Assembly (NCBI RefSeq): GCF_031844685.1
Contig: NZ_CP134605.1
Location: forward strand, 6,360,001-6,424,000
Length of the DNA stretch: 64,000 bases
Direction of reading: 5' to 3'
From: Streptomyces sp. ITFR-21
GTDB lineage: Bacteria > Actinomycetota > Actinomycetes > Streptomycetales > Streptomycetaceae
Position numbers and translations under genes: made by a program. Within the stretch, counting starts at the first letter, position 1; every line of letters starts with the position of its first letter. Shown piece by piece: positions 19,437 through 28,258 of this stretch. The notes below the pieces were generated by a model. That model saw only the letters and a list, made by a program, of their open reading frames with translations, was not told the DNA's origin and made no database searches.

Positions 19437-20197
19437 TCGAGCACCTGGTGCCGCCCGCGGTGCGCTCGCGGGTGGCATACGGCGACGAACTCGATCACGC
19501 CCCGCTGTTCCCGGAAGAGGCCGAGGCCATCACCAAGGCGGTCGCCAAGCGCCGCGCGGAGTACACCGCCGGCCGGGCCTGCGCCCGCGCCGCCCTCGCC
19601 GCGTTCGGCGCGCCGTCCGGGCCGATCCTGCGCGACGCGCGGCGCGGCGCGCCGGTCTGGCCGGCCGGATTCGTCGGCAGCATCACCCACACCGAGGGCT
19701 ACCGCGCCGCTGCCGTCGCTCGCGCCGGCGACATCCTCACCCTCGGCATCGACGCCGAACCGCACGGCCCGCTGCCCGACGGCGTGCTCGACGTCATCCT
19801 CGCCACCCCCGCCGAACAGGCCGCCCTGGACCGCCTCACCGCCGAACACCCCGCGTTCCGCTGGGACCGGCTGCTGTTCAGCGCCAAGGAGACCGTCTAC
19901 AAGGCGTGGTACCCCTTCCACCGCCGGATGCTCGGCTTCAAGGAGGCCGAACTCCTCTTCACCCGCGACCCGGACACCGCCGCGGGCCCCGCCGGCGGCC
20001 CCGCGGCGGGCCCGCGCACCGCCGCCGGCACGCCGGGCGCCCCCGGCGGCCTCGCGGACGGCAGCGGTACGTACACCGCGCGGCTGCTGATCCCGGGCCC
20101 GCTGCTCGCCGAAGGCGTCGGACCTGACGTGTTCACCGGCCGCTGGATCGTCCGCGACGGATACCTGGCCACCGCCATCGTGGTTCCCAACGAGTAG
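19433..20197 (+). CDS. 4'-phosphopantetheinyl transferase (EntD/Sfp-like)
   Basis: 254 residues. Sequence motifs of the group: GSITHTEGYRAAAVA (CoA binding His), LGIDAEPHGPL (Mg-binding Asp), and WDRLLFSAKETVYKAWYP (the Glu/Lys motif). It transfers 4'-phosphopantetheine from CoA to carrier proteins of fatty acid, polyketide or peptide synthases. GTG 19433 overlaps the phosphoesterase stop, which fixes the start. A Gly/Ala/Pro-rich insert of about 30 residues near residue 185 is unusual and probably a surface loop. No carrier-protein gene is in the window, so it likely works on carriers encoded elsewhere. Confidence 0.92.
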
Positions 20198-20231
20198 CCG
20201 CCGCATCCGGCGGGCGCCGGCCCGGGGGAGA

Positions 20232-21284
20232 TCAGGCCGAGGCGCGCCGCACCAGCGTGGTCTTGAAGATCACCGAGCGGGTTTCGGCCGCCGGGTCGTC
20301 GATCAGCGCCATCAGCAGCGCGGCCATCTCCGCGGCCATGTCCTCCACCGGCTGCCGTACCGTCGTCAGCAGCGGACGCGACGCCAGGGCCGCGCTGCTG
20401 TCGTCGAAGCCCACCACCGCCACGTCCTCCGGCACCCGGCGGCCGTGGTCGCGCAGGACCAGCAGCGCGCCCTGGGCCATCAGGTCGTTGGCGACGAACA
20501 CCCCGTCGGTGTCCGGCTGTTCCTGCAACAGCTGCCGCATGGCACGCTCCCCGCCCTCCTGCGTGAAGCTGCCCTCGACGCTCGGCACGAACGCGTACCC
20601 GTGCTCGGCCATCGCGTCGCGGAAACCCGCCAGCCGGTCCTGGCCGGCGGGGGAGTCGAACGGCCCCGCGATGGTGGTGATCCGGCGGCAGCCGCGGGAC
20701 AGCAGCAGCTCGGCGGCCAGCCGGGCCCCCGCCTGCTGCGCCACGTCCACGTAGCTGATCGGGATCGGCGTCTGCGGCCGGGCGAAGAGGACCGTCGGCA
20801 CGCCCGCCTCGGTCAGCAGGAACGGCAGCGAGTCGCCGGGCGCTATCGACACCAGCGCGACCCCGTCGATGTGCTCCTGCCGCAGGTTGGCGGCCAGGTC
20901 GTGCCGGGCGTCCTCGGAGTCGGCCAGCATCAGCACCGGGTGCACCCCGCGCGGGCGCAGCACCGTGAGCAGCCCGCCCATCACCCGCCCGAAGAACGGG
21001 TCGCTGAAGACCCGCCCCAGGAACGGGTCGTCGGCCGTGGTGTGGTTCGGCACCGAGAAGACCAGGGCGACGGAGTCGGTGCGGCGGGTGACCAGCGTCC
21101 TGGCCGCCCGGTTGGGCACGTAGCCGGTCTCGGCCACCGCCTGCTGGACGACCCGCTGGATCTCCGGGTCCACGTTGCGCGTCCCGTTGACCACGCGCGA
21201 CACCGTGGCACGCGACACCCCGGCGGTCCGCGCGACGTCTTCCAGCGTGGGCTGGTGGGGCCGCCCGGGACGGCTGCTCGTCAT
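20232..21284 (-). CDS. LacI family transcriptional repressor of the beta-glucan locus
   Basis: 350 residues. N-terminal HTH PTLEDVARTAGVSRATVSRVVNG with hinge helix NRAARTLVTRR, then the periplasmic-binding-protein-like effector domain. It probably senses a gluco-oligosaccharide and represses the flanking glycosidase genes. An 18-bp perfect palindrome (21303-21320) lies over its own promoter, so autorepression is likely. The -10 TATAAC (complement of 21292-21297) ends only 7 bp before the ATG at 21284 and no Shine-Dalgarno is present, so the mRNA is probably leaderless. It is convergent with the PPTase gene. Confidence 0.92.
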   Translation of the reverse strand: MTSSRPGRPHQPTLEDVARTAGVSRATVSRVVNGTRNVDPEIQRVVQQAVAETGYVPNRAARTLVTRRTDSVALVFSVPNHTTADDPFLGRVFSDPFFGRVMGGLLTVLRPRGVHPVLMLADSEDARHDLAANLRQEHIDGVALVSIAPGDSLPFLLTEAGVPTVLFARPQTPIPISYVDVAQQAGARLAAELLLSRGCRRITTIAGPFDSPAGQDRLAGFRDAMAEHGYAFVPSVEGSFTQEGGERAMRQLLQEQPDTDGVFVANDLMAQGALLVLRDHGRRVPEDVAVVGFDDSSAALASRPLLTTVRQPVEDMAAEMAALLMALIDDPAAETRSVIFKTTLVRRASA

Positions 21285-21291
21285 GGTCCAA

Positions 21292-21320
21292 GTTATACCA
21301 CGCCGGAGAGCGCTCTCCGG
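21292..21320 (-). promoter_or_regulatory. LacI-gene promoter with 18-bp palindromic operator
   Basis: CCGGAGAGCGCTCTCCGG (21303-21320) is a perfect 18-bp palindrome with the central CG of LacI-family operators. On the minus strand TATAAC (21297 to 21292) is the -10, so the operator covers the spacer and -35 region, an arrangement suited to autorepression. Confidence 0.75.
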
Positions 21321-21385
21321 GTCGAGTCGCAGATGGGGCGGGGTGCGGCGACCCCCCACAGGCCACCCGCACACCGCCCCTCCGT

Positions 21386-21434
21386 GTCCCCCGGGTGCCC
21401 CGCCTCCACTACGAGGGCGGGGCACCCGGGGGAC
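21386..21434 (-). terminator. 19-bp perfect hairpin after the GH16/clan-A glycosidase gene
   Basis: Arms 21386-21404 and 21416-21434 are perfectly complementary over 19 bp with an 11-base loop, beginning 3 bp past the stop at 21438. It separates the glycosidase transcript from the lacI-type gene downstream. Confidence 0.85.
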
Positions 21435-21437
21435 GGC

Positions 21438-24400
21438 TCAGGCGTACACGCCGAACTCGCACAGCGAGTAGCCGTACGCCGTACCGCGCGTCCCCATCGT
21501 CACCCGCACGTACCGGCCCGACCCGCTGACGTCGAAGGTGTCCACGCCCCCGGTCCCGGCGGACGTGGTGTACACCGTCGTCCAGTTGGTGCCGTCGTTG
21601 GACACCTGCACCTGGTACGCCTTCCCGTACGCGGCCTCCCAGCCCAGCTGGACGTGCTTGACGGCCGTCACCTGGCCCAGGTCCACCTGGATCCACTGCG
21701 GATCGGCCCACTCGCTCGCCCAACGGGTCTCCCAGCGGCCGTCCGTGGCGTTCGACGGCGGGAACGGCGCCCCGTCACCGGTCTGCTGGTACGTCGACGC
21801 CGTGGTCGGCCGTCCCAGCGCCACGTTCGTACCGCCCACCGGCGGCGCCACCACCCGGAACGACCGCGTCTCGACACCGACGTTGCCGTGCCCGTCGTAG
21901 GCGTACACGTACACCTTCCACACACCGAGCGCCTTCGGCGCCGTCGCCGTGAACCGCCCGTTGCCGGTCTGCGTGAAGTCCACCTGGCGCAGCCCGGTGC
22001 CGCCGTCGACGTACTTGGAGGTGTACATCAGCTGGTACCTGATCGCGTCGCCGTCCGGATCGGTCGCCGACGCGGTCACGTCGAAGGTGCCGCCGGCCGG
22101 GACCGACGCGGTGTTGCCCAGCGTCATCGACCCGATCACCGGCGGGGTGTCGGCCTGCGGCGTACCACCGTAGTCCTTCGCCACCGAGTAGTACGACAGC
22201 CGCTTCCAGCCGCTGGGACGCAGGTTGAACCAGATGCCGCCGAAGTCGTTCTCCTCGCCGTAGTTGAAGAGCGTCGCGCCCAGCGCCACCCCGGTGTGCC
22301 CGGTGACGCAGCCCCAGGCCGAGAGGTAGCCGTCCCGCTTCTGGACGTCGGTCGGCTCCGTCGGCACCCCGTTGGCGTCGTTCGGCACCTCCCACTCGCC
22401 GGCCTCGCCGGACTCGGTCACGATGTACGGCTTGGTGTACCCGCCGTTGACCCAGTCCTGCTTCACACTGCACACCGCGCCGTAGGAGTTGACCGCGTAC
22501 AGGTCCAGCGACGGCGTGTACTGCCTGTAGTACGGCCACGCCCCGGTCCACGCGTCCGTCGACGTCACCGGGTGGTTCGGGTCGATGGCGTGGATCGCCT
22601 GCGCCACCTGCTCCACGAACTGCGCGTACGCGATGCGCTGCTGCTCGATCGCCGCGCCGGTGTAGTGGTCCTGCGTGGTGAGGATGACCTCGTTGCCGAC
22701 GTCCCACATCAGCACGCCCGGATGGTTCTTGTAGGTCGTCACCCAGTTCTTGATGTCGTTGAGGGTGCTGGTCTTGTACGCGGTGTCGTTCACGTAGTCC
22801 GCGCCCTGGTTGAGCCAGAAGCCGCTGACCACCTTCAGCCCGTACGCGGCGGCCGAGTCCAGCAGCGGCTTGCTGCTCGCGTCGGTGCCCCAGGTCCGCA
22901 GCGTGTTGACGCCCAGTGCCTTCAGGTCGCGCATGTGCGCGTCGGCGGTACCCGTCGCCGGACCCCACGTCACCCCCTTGACCTGCCACGGCTTTCCGTC
23001 CACGGTCAGCTGCCAGTCGCCCTGGCCCCCCGTCACATGGACCGTGCTCGACGCGGTGGGCACCGGCGGATCGGTCAGCGGCGCCGGGGCGCTGCCGGTG
23101 GTCTGCGACACCGTCACGTTGTCCAGGCTCAGGACGCCGCCCGAGGAGGTGTCGGCGCCCGGCGAGGTGCAGCCGCACACCGCGTCCGGGTACGAACCGC
23201 CGATCCGCAGGCTGAAGTCCAGGTACAGCCCGTGGTGCACCGCCGCGTTCCAGGTGGCCACGCCCACCTGCGACTCGCTGACCTGCCACACCTGGCTGCC
23301 GTCCAGGTAGAACCGGATCTGCTCGTCGGAGGTGGTGCGGTCGATGATCTCGGAGTACGTGTGGTAACCGGTCTGGCAGCCGGTGCAGGTCGCCAGGCCG
23401 CTGGTCAGCCCGTTGTACTCGGCGCAGTTGCCGCCTGGCGCGGTCCCGCAGTGCAGCGTCGCCGACAACTGGCTGCGGCCGTTGACGTCTTCCATGATGT
23501 CGCTCTCACCCACCGCCGGCCAGGCGGCCGGGTTGCCCCGGTAGGCGGCGCCCATCGCCCGGAACGACGGCCAGTAGCCGAGCGCCTTGGCCGGGTCGGG
23601 CTGCTTGAGCGTCGCGGAGATCTGCAACCGGCCGCCGGCCGGCGCGGTGAAGTCGCTGCGCCGGGTCTCGATCCGGCTCGACGTCCACGACGAACCCGAC
23701 TTGACGGCGGTCAGGTTGAGGTGCCCGCTACCGTCCAGACCCAGGTTCGCCGGATCCGCGGTGGCGGTCTCCACCTCCCCGGTGCCCCAGCCGGCCGTGC
23801 CGCCCGGATAGGCGGTGCCGGTGTCGACGATCCAGTCGCCCGAGGCCGGCGGCGCGCCGCTCGCCCCGTTGAAGTCGTCGCTCCACAGCGTGGTCCAGTT
23901 GCCGGGCGGCGGGGTGGTGCTGCCCCCGGTCGTGCCGCCGGTCGTACCGCCGGCACTCCCGGTCCCGGCCGTGCCGTAGACCTGGAACTCCCACAGCGAG
24001 TAGCCGTAGCCGTTGACCCGCGCGGTCCCGTACAGCCGGACATAGCGGCCGGAGCCGCTGACGGTCAGGTTCTGCGTGCCGCCGGTGCCGGCGGTCGTGG
24101 AGTACACCGTCGTCCACTGCGCGGCGTCGTCCGAGACCTGGATCTGGTACGCGGTCGCGTAGTTCTCCCAGTTCAGCACCACCTTGCTGAGCGTCGAGGA
24201 CGCGCCGAGGTCGATCTGCACCCACTGCGGGTCGCTCCAGGCGCTGGCCCAGCGGGTGGTGGCGCTGCCGTCCACGGCGGCCGACGCCGGGTACCCGGCG
24301 CCCTCGGTGCTGGAGGCGGTGGCCGGCCTGCCCTGCGAGAGCAGTGCGTCGGCGGCGTGCGCGGACGTGGCGGGTACGGCCAGCGCGTACAGCGCGAGCC

Positions 24401-24485
24401 CCGTGGCCAGCAGGGTGAGCAGCAGCACACGAAGGGGCGGGGGAAGCGAACCGAGCCGGGCGATGGCTGAGGGTGAGGCTCTCAT
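21438..24485 (-). CDS. Secreted two-catalytic-domain beta-glucanase: CBM32-like, GH16, clan-A TIM barrel, Ig-like, CBM32-like
   Basis: 1015 residues. Signal peptide to about residue 44 (SAHAA); F5/8-type C (CBM32-like) domain about 46-171; Gly/Thr linker; GH16 domain about 197-462 with catalytic E327-x-D329-xx-E332 in GESDIME; then a TIM barrel of clan GH-A (GH2/GH5-like) about 482-745 with acid/base Glu599 (WDVGNE) and nucleophile Glu691 (IVTESGEAGE); an Ig-like domain; and a second F5/8-type C domain (about 885-1015). Both active sites look intact, so one polypeptide could make endo cuts and trim the products. ATG 24485 follows GGAG. A TTGACA promoter and LacI palindrome lie upstream, and the GH3 gene is divergent. 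The exact glucan is not known. Confidence 0.85.
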   Translation of the reverse strand: MRASPSAIARLGSLPPPLRVLLLTLLATGLALYALAVPATSAHAADALLSQGRPATASSTEGAGYPASAAVDGSATTRWASAWSDPQWVQIDLGASSTLSKVVLNWENYATAYQIQVSDDAAQWTTVYSTTAGTGGTQNLTVSGSGRYVRLYGTARVNGYGYSLWEFQVYGTAGTGSAGGTTGGTTGGSTTPPPGNWTTLWSDDFNGASGAPPASGDWIVDTGTAYPGGTAGWGTGEVETATADPANLGLDGSGHLNLTAVKSGSSWTSSRIETRRSDFTAPAGGRLQISATLKQPDPAKALGYWPSFRAMGAAYRGNPAAWPAVGESDIMEDVNGRSQLSATLHCGTAPGGNCAEYNGLTSGLATCTGCQTGYHTYSEIIDRTTSDEQIRFYLDGSQVWQVSESQVGVATWNAAVHHGLYLDFSLRIGGSYPDAVCGCTSPGADTSSGGVLSLDNVTVSQTTGSAPAPLTDPPVPTASSTVHVTGGQGDWQLTVDGKPWQVKGVTWGPATGTADAHMRDLKALGVNTLRTWGTDASSKPLLDSAAAYGLKVVSGFWLNQGADYVNDTAYKTSTLNDIKNWVTTYKNHPGVLMWDVGNEVILTTQDHYTGAAIEQQRIAYAQFVEQVAQAIHAIDPNHPVTSTDAWTGAWPYYRQYTPSLDLYAVNSYGAVCSVKQDWVNGGYTKPYIVTESGEAGEWEVPNDANGVPTEPTDVQKRDGYLSAWGCVTGHTGVALGATLFNYGEENDFGGIWFNLRPSGWKRLSYYSVAKDYGGTPQADTPPVIGSMTLGNTASVPAGGTFDVTASATDPDGDAIRYQLMYTSKYVDGGTGLRQVDFTQTGNGRFTATAPKALGVWKVYVYAYDGHGNVGVETRSFRVVAPPVGGTNVALGRPTTASTYQQTGDGAPFPPSNATDGRWETRWASEWADPQWIQVDLGQVTAVKHVQLGWEAAYGKAYQVQVSNDGTNWTTVYTTSAGTGGVDTFDVSGSGRYVRVTMGTRGTAYGYSLCEFGVYA

Positions 24486-24550
24486 GCCGGTCTCCTGCGA
24501 TGCGAGGGGGGAAGGAGGGGAGGGCGCCGCCCCAACGACGGCAAGAGGCT

Positions 24551-24607
24551 TGGGAGAGCGCTCTCTCAGTGGCCCCGATGGTTGCCGCTGCGTTTCCGGG
24601 GTGTCAA
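24551..24607 (-). promoter_or_regulatory. Promoter and LacI operator of the GH16/clan-A glycosidase gene
   Basis: On the minus strand TTGACA (complement of 24602-24607) is a consensus -35; the -10 is poor (CAACCA/AACCAT). Operator TGGGAGAGCGCTCTCTCA (24551-24568, all but one symmetric pair matching) starts 33 bp past the -35, around the expected transcription start, and 66 bp before the ATG. Confidence 0.7.
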
Positions 24608-25069
24608 GGGATCGAACCGCACGGGTCGGCCGCGCGCCGGGCGCCCGCGGTCCCTCCCGTCCGCCCGGAGCGGCCCGGCAACAGGCTGGGGCAAGGCGGC
24701 CCGGTAACGGGAAACAGCAGGCCGGAGGCCCTGGGGGAGGGAAACCGACGGGGTCCGTGCGACCGGTGGTCCGCCTGGTCCGCGCGGCGGGCGGGTCGGT
24801 CGGCGACCCGGGAAGTTTCCTGCGCCGCCGTGGTCCGCGGGGCCGCCCCGGCGCGGGAACGGGTCCGGACCACGGCTGCCCTGCGGCCCGCCGGAGACCG
24901 GCCGACCGGGCGGCCCGACGCGTGGGCGCGGGCGGTGAGGGCGGCTGTGCGTGGGTCTTCGCAGGTGGGACACCGTGGCAGCCGGTCCGTTCGGCCGACC
25001 GGCAACCGTGCGCGACGGCGGTGCGGCCGGTCGGCCGGAGGCGGGCCGGCCGGGGCGGGGGTGCCGGGG
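24608..25069. other. Divergent intergenic region between the two glycosidase genes
   Basis: The whole gap is 24486-25395. Its two ends hold the operator-controlled promoters described separately. The middle is extremely GC-rich and shows long frames on both strands, but with no recognisable domain, ribosome site or sensible composition, so no gene is called. Confidence 0.4.
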
Positions 25070-25125
25070 TTGACAGAGGGTGCCGGGGGAGCTGATGGTA
25101 CGGGGGTGGGAGAGCGCTCTCCCAC
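25070..25125 (+). promoter_or_regulatory. Promoter and 20-bp palindromic LacI operator of the GH3 gene
   Basis: TTGACA at 25070-25075 is followed 18 bp on by a weak -10 (GATGGT). GTGGGAGAGCGCTCTCCCAC at 25106-25125 is a perfect 20-bp palindrome, 31 bp from the -35, about at the transcription start. The leader to the ATG is then about 280 nt. Confidence 0.75.
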
Positions 25126-25162
25126 TTTGCGGCGGGCGACAACTCCTCCCGGCACCATGATC

Positions 25163-25193
25163 CCACCGCTCCACCGCTCCACCGCTCCACCGC
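25163..25193. repeat. 8-bp tandem repeat in the GH3 leader
   Basis: CCACCGCT is repeated three times and followed by a seven-base partial copy. It lies in the untranslated leader of the GH3 gene. Confidence 0.8.
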
Positions 25194-25395
25194 CCTTCAG
25201 CTCCACCGTCCCCGGGCTCACCGTTCCACCGCCCTCACCCTCGGCCCGTCCCGCGCAGTCCTCCGGCCCGACCCCGACTCCACCGCCCGCAGCGCCGCCC
25301 CGCTCAGCGCCCGGCCCCGCCCACCGACCACGCGGCCCCCCGTCGCCGACGCACCGTCACCGACCGGCGGCGGCACGGGTACGGGCCATGAAGGG

Positions 25396-27999
25396 ATGAC
25401 CATGATCACCCCCGCGTCCCCGCCGCCCCCGCACCCCGCGCCCCCCGCCGCCACCACCCGGGAGCAGGCCGCCGGCCCGGTGGAGCCGACCGCGGCGGAA
25501 CTGGACGCGCTCGTCGCCGCGCTCGACCTCCCCGCCAAGGTGCGGCTGCTGTCCGGCGCCGCCGCCTTCCGCCTGCAGGCCGAACCGGCCGTCGGACTGC
25601 GGGCCATCGGCGTCTCCGACGGCCCGGCCGGGGTGCGCGGCGAACGCTGGGACGAACGCGACACCTCCCTCGCGCTGCCCTCCCCGACCGCGCTCGCCGC
25701 GAGCTGGGACGACGGACTGGTCACCGAACTCGGCGGGCTGCTCGCCGCCGAGGCCCGCCGCAAGGGTGTCGGCGTGCTGCTCGCGCCCACCCTCAACCTG
25801 CACCGCAGCCCCGGCGCCGGACGCCACTTCGAGTGCTACTCCGAGGACCCGCTGCTCACCGGGCGCACGGCGGCGGCGTACATCCGGGGGGTGCAGGCCG
25901 GCGGGGTCGCCGCCACCGCCAAGCACTACGTCGCCAACGACTCGGAGACCGAACGCCTCACCCTGGACGCCCGGTTGGACCAGCGGACGCTGCGCGAGCT
26001 GTACCTCGCGCCCTTCGAGGCGGCGGTACGGGCCGGGGTGTGGACCGTGATGTCCGCGTACAACGGGGTCAACGGCGCCACCATGTCCGAGAGCCCGTTG
26101 CTGGCCGAACCGCTCAAGGGCGAGTGGGGGTTCGACGGCGTGGTGGTCTCCGACTGGGGCGCGGTCCGCTCCACCGAGGCCGCCGCCCTCGCCGCACAGG
26201 ACCTCGCCATGCCGGGACCGGAACCGCGGTGGGGCGAGCCGCTGCTGGCGGCCGTACGCGAGGGCAGGGTGCCGGAGAAGGCGATCGACGACAAGGTCCG
26301 GCGGATCCTGTTGCTGGCCGCCCGGGTCGGCGCGCTCGACAGCGGGCCGGCGCCGCGGGACTTCCCCACACCCGGCGACGCCCGCGGCCTGCTGCGGCGG
26401 GCGGTCGCGGCCGGCTGCGTGCTGCTGCGCAACGAGGGTGGACTGCTGCCGCTGGCCGCCGGCGATCCGGTGGCTCCGCGCCGGATCGCGGTGATCGGCC
26501 CGAACGCCGCCGCGGCCCGCTTCCAGGGCGGCGGCAGCGCGGCGGTCTTCCCCGAAGCGGTCGTCTCGCCGCTCGACGGCATTCGGGGAGCGCTCTCCGA
26601 CACCGGTACGACCGTCATACACGCCGAGGGTGCCGTCCTCACCACCCGCCCGACCCCCCTCCACACCGGAAACGCCCGCGACCCGCGCACCGGGACCCCC
26701 GGCGTCCTCGTCCGCTACCTTGCCGCCGACGGCACCGAGATCCACACCGAGCACCGGCTCAGCGGCCGCATCCTGGAGTCCGGCGACGCGCCCGAACTGG
26801 CCGACACCGCCGCGGCCGTCGAGGTCAGCGCCCTGGTCACGGTCGACACGCCGGGGGAGTGGCGGTTCTCGGTGGTCGGCCTCGACGCCGTCGTGCTGAC
26901 CGCGGGCGGCGAGGTGCTGCTCGACACCTACGTCACCCCGGAGTCGCAGGACCCCACCTATCTGCACGTCACCCCCGCCTTCCGCACCGCCGTCCGGCGG
27001 GTCGACGCCGGCCGGGAACTGCTGCTGACCGCCACCCGGCACTGGGCCGACGGGCACGGCCACGCCGTGGCGCTGGCCATGGACCCGCCGCGGCGCGACG
27101 AGGACGCGCTGATCGCCGAGGCGGTCGAGGCGGCCCGCGCCGCCGACACCGCGATCGTCGTGGTCGGCACCACCGACGAGATCGAGAGCGAGGGCTTCGA
27201 CCGGCCCTCGCTCGCGCTCCCCGGCCGCCAGGACGAACTGGTCGCCGCGGTCGTCGCCGCCAACCCGCGCACCGTGGTGATCGTCAACTCCGGCGGCCCG
27301 GTCGAACTGCCCTGGCGGGAGAGCGCTCCCGCGGTGCTGCTGTGCTGGTTCCCCGGCCAGGAGGCCGGACACGGCCTCGCCGACGTGCTCTTCGGCCGCG
27401 CCGAGCCCGGCGGCCGGCTCCCTACCACCTGGGGAGCGCTCTCCCACGGCGCTCCCCCGCCGCATCCCTCCACCACCCCCACCGGCGGTGTGCTCCGCTA
27501 CGACGAGGGCCCGTACCTCGGCCACCGCGCCTGGCGGCGGGCCGGCGCCGAGCCCGCCTACTGGTTCGGCCACGGCCTCGGCTACACCACCTGGGCCTAC
27601 GAGCAACTGGACGTCACCGGGTTGGACATCGCGACGTCCGGCGGTGCGGCGCGGGACGTCGCGGCGCCGGACGGCGCCGGGCCGGCCGCCCTCGCCACCC
27701 CCGTCACCGCCCGGGTCACCGTCCGCAACACCGGCGGCCGGCCCGGCCGGGAGGTCGTCCAGCTGTACCTGACCACCGGCCCCGACCCGTACGACGACGG
27801 CGGCCTCCGACTGGCCGGTTACGCCGCCGTCACCGCCGGGCCGGGCGAGCAAGTCGTCGCCGAGATCCCGGTCGCCCCCCGCGTCTTCGAGCGCTGGTCG
27901 CCCGAGCACGGGCGCTGGGAGCCGCGCCCCGGCCCGTACACCCTGCACGCCGGCCCCTCCGCCGCCCGGCAACCGCTCTCCCGGCCGCCCGCCCCCTGA
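25396..27999 (+). CDS. GH3 family beta-glucosidase
   Basis: 867 residues, no signal peptide, so cytoplasmic. The GH3 N-terminal barrel has the substrate residues KHYVANDSE and RSPGAGRHFE and the nucleophile Asp in VVSDWGAV. The C-terminal alpha/beta sandwich (AVLLCWFPGQEAGHGLADVLFG) is interrupted by an inserted PA14-like beta domain around residues 430-550, and the protein ends in a fibronectin III-like domain. This is the layout of PA14-containing GH3 beta-glucosidases that cleave imported gluco-oligosaccharides. Two ATGs (25396, 25402) fit; the second is better spaced from GAAGGG. Controlled by the palindrome at 25106. Operator-like sequences also occur inside the gene near 26586, 27318 and 27430. 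Confidence 0.93.
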   Translation: MTMITPASPPPPHPAPPAATTREQAAGPVEPTAAELDALVAALDLPAKVRLLSGAAAFRLQAEPAVGLRAIGVSDGPAGVRGERWDERDTSLALPSPTALAASWDDGLVTELGGLLAAEARRKGVGVLLAPTLNLHRSPGAGRHFECYSEDPLLTGRTAAAYIRGVQAGGVAATAKHYVANDSETERLTLDARLDQRTLRELYLAPFEAAVRAGVWTVMSAYNGVNGATMSESPLLAEPLKGEWGFDGVVVSDWGAVRSTEAAALAAQDLAMPGPEPRWGEPLLAAVREGRVPEKAIDDKVRRILLLAARVGALDSGPAPRDFPTPGDARGLLRRAVAAGCVLLRNEGGLLPLAAGDPVAPRRIAVIGPNAAAARFQGGGSAAVFPEAVVSPLDGIRGALSDTGTTVIHAEGAVLTTRPTPLHTGNARDPRTGTPGVLVRYLAADGTEIHTEHRLSGRILESGDAPELADTAAAVEVSALVTVDTPGEWRFSVVGLDAVVLTAGGEVLLDTYVTPESQDPTYLHVTPAFRTAVRRVDAGRELLLTATRHWADGHGHAVALAMDPPRRDEDALIAEAVEAARAADTAIVVVGTTDEIESEGFDRPSLALPGRQDELVAAVVAANPRTVVIVNSGGPVELPWRESAPAVLLCWFPGQEAGHGLADVLFGRAEPGGRLPTTWGALSHGAPPPHPSTTPTGGVLRYDEGPYLGHRAWRRAGAEPAYWFGHGLGYTTWAYEQLDVTGLDIATSGGAARDVAAPDGAGPAALATPVTARVTVRNTGGRPGREVVQLYLTTGPDPYDDGGLRLAGYAAVTAGPGEQVVAEIPVAPRVFERWSPEHGRWEPRPGPYTLHAGPSAARQPLSRPPAP

Positions 28000-28031
28000 C
28001 CCGCCGGCCCGCGGCACGTCGCCCCGAGACC

Positions 28032-28066
28032 GGGCGCCCCTCGACACCTGACCGCGAGGGGCGCCC
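28032..28066 (+). terminator. Terminator hairpin after the GH3 gene
   Basis: Perfect 12-bp arms GGGCGCCCCTCG (28032-28043) and its complement (28055-28066) with an 11-base loop, starting 33 bp after the GH3 stop. Confidence 0.8.
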
Positions 28067-28258
28067 GCCCGACCCGTACCAGGCCGGAAGTGCGCTCCCT
28101 TCATGGCGGCGGCGCGCCCGCGTTCTGGCAGTATGTGGCATGTACTGCGATCTCCCGGGGGTGCCGTGCGCCACTACGGCACCGCTGCGCCGCGTCCGGC
28201 CGGTTCCCTTCGGTCGCACCGGCCCGGCCGCCGGCACCGACATCGTGAGGGGGGCCCG

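Noticed and set aside
20445..24470. 1341-codon plus-strand frame across the lacI-type and glycosidase genes
   Set aside because: Antisense to two well-supported genes, with His/Arg/Val-rich nonsense composition.
24608..25069. Frames of 200-300 codons between the divergent glycosidase genes
   Set aside because: Low-complexity Arg/Pro/Gly translations in several frames at once, no ribosome site and no recognisable motif.
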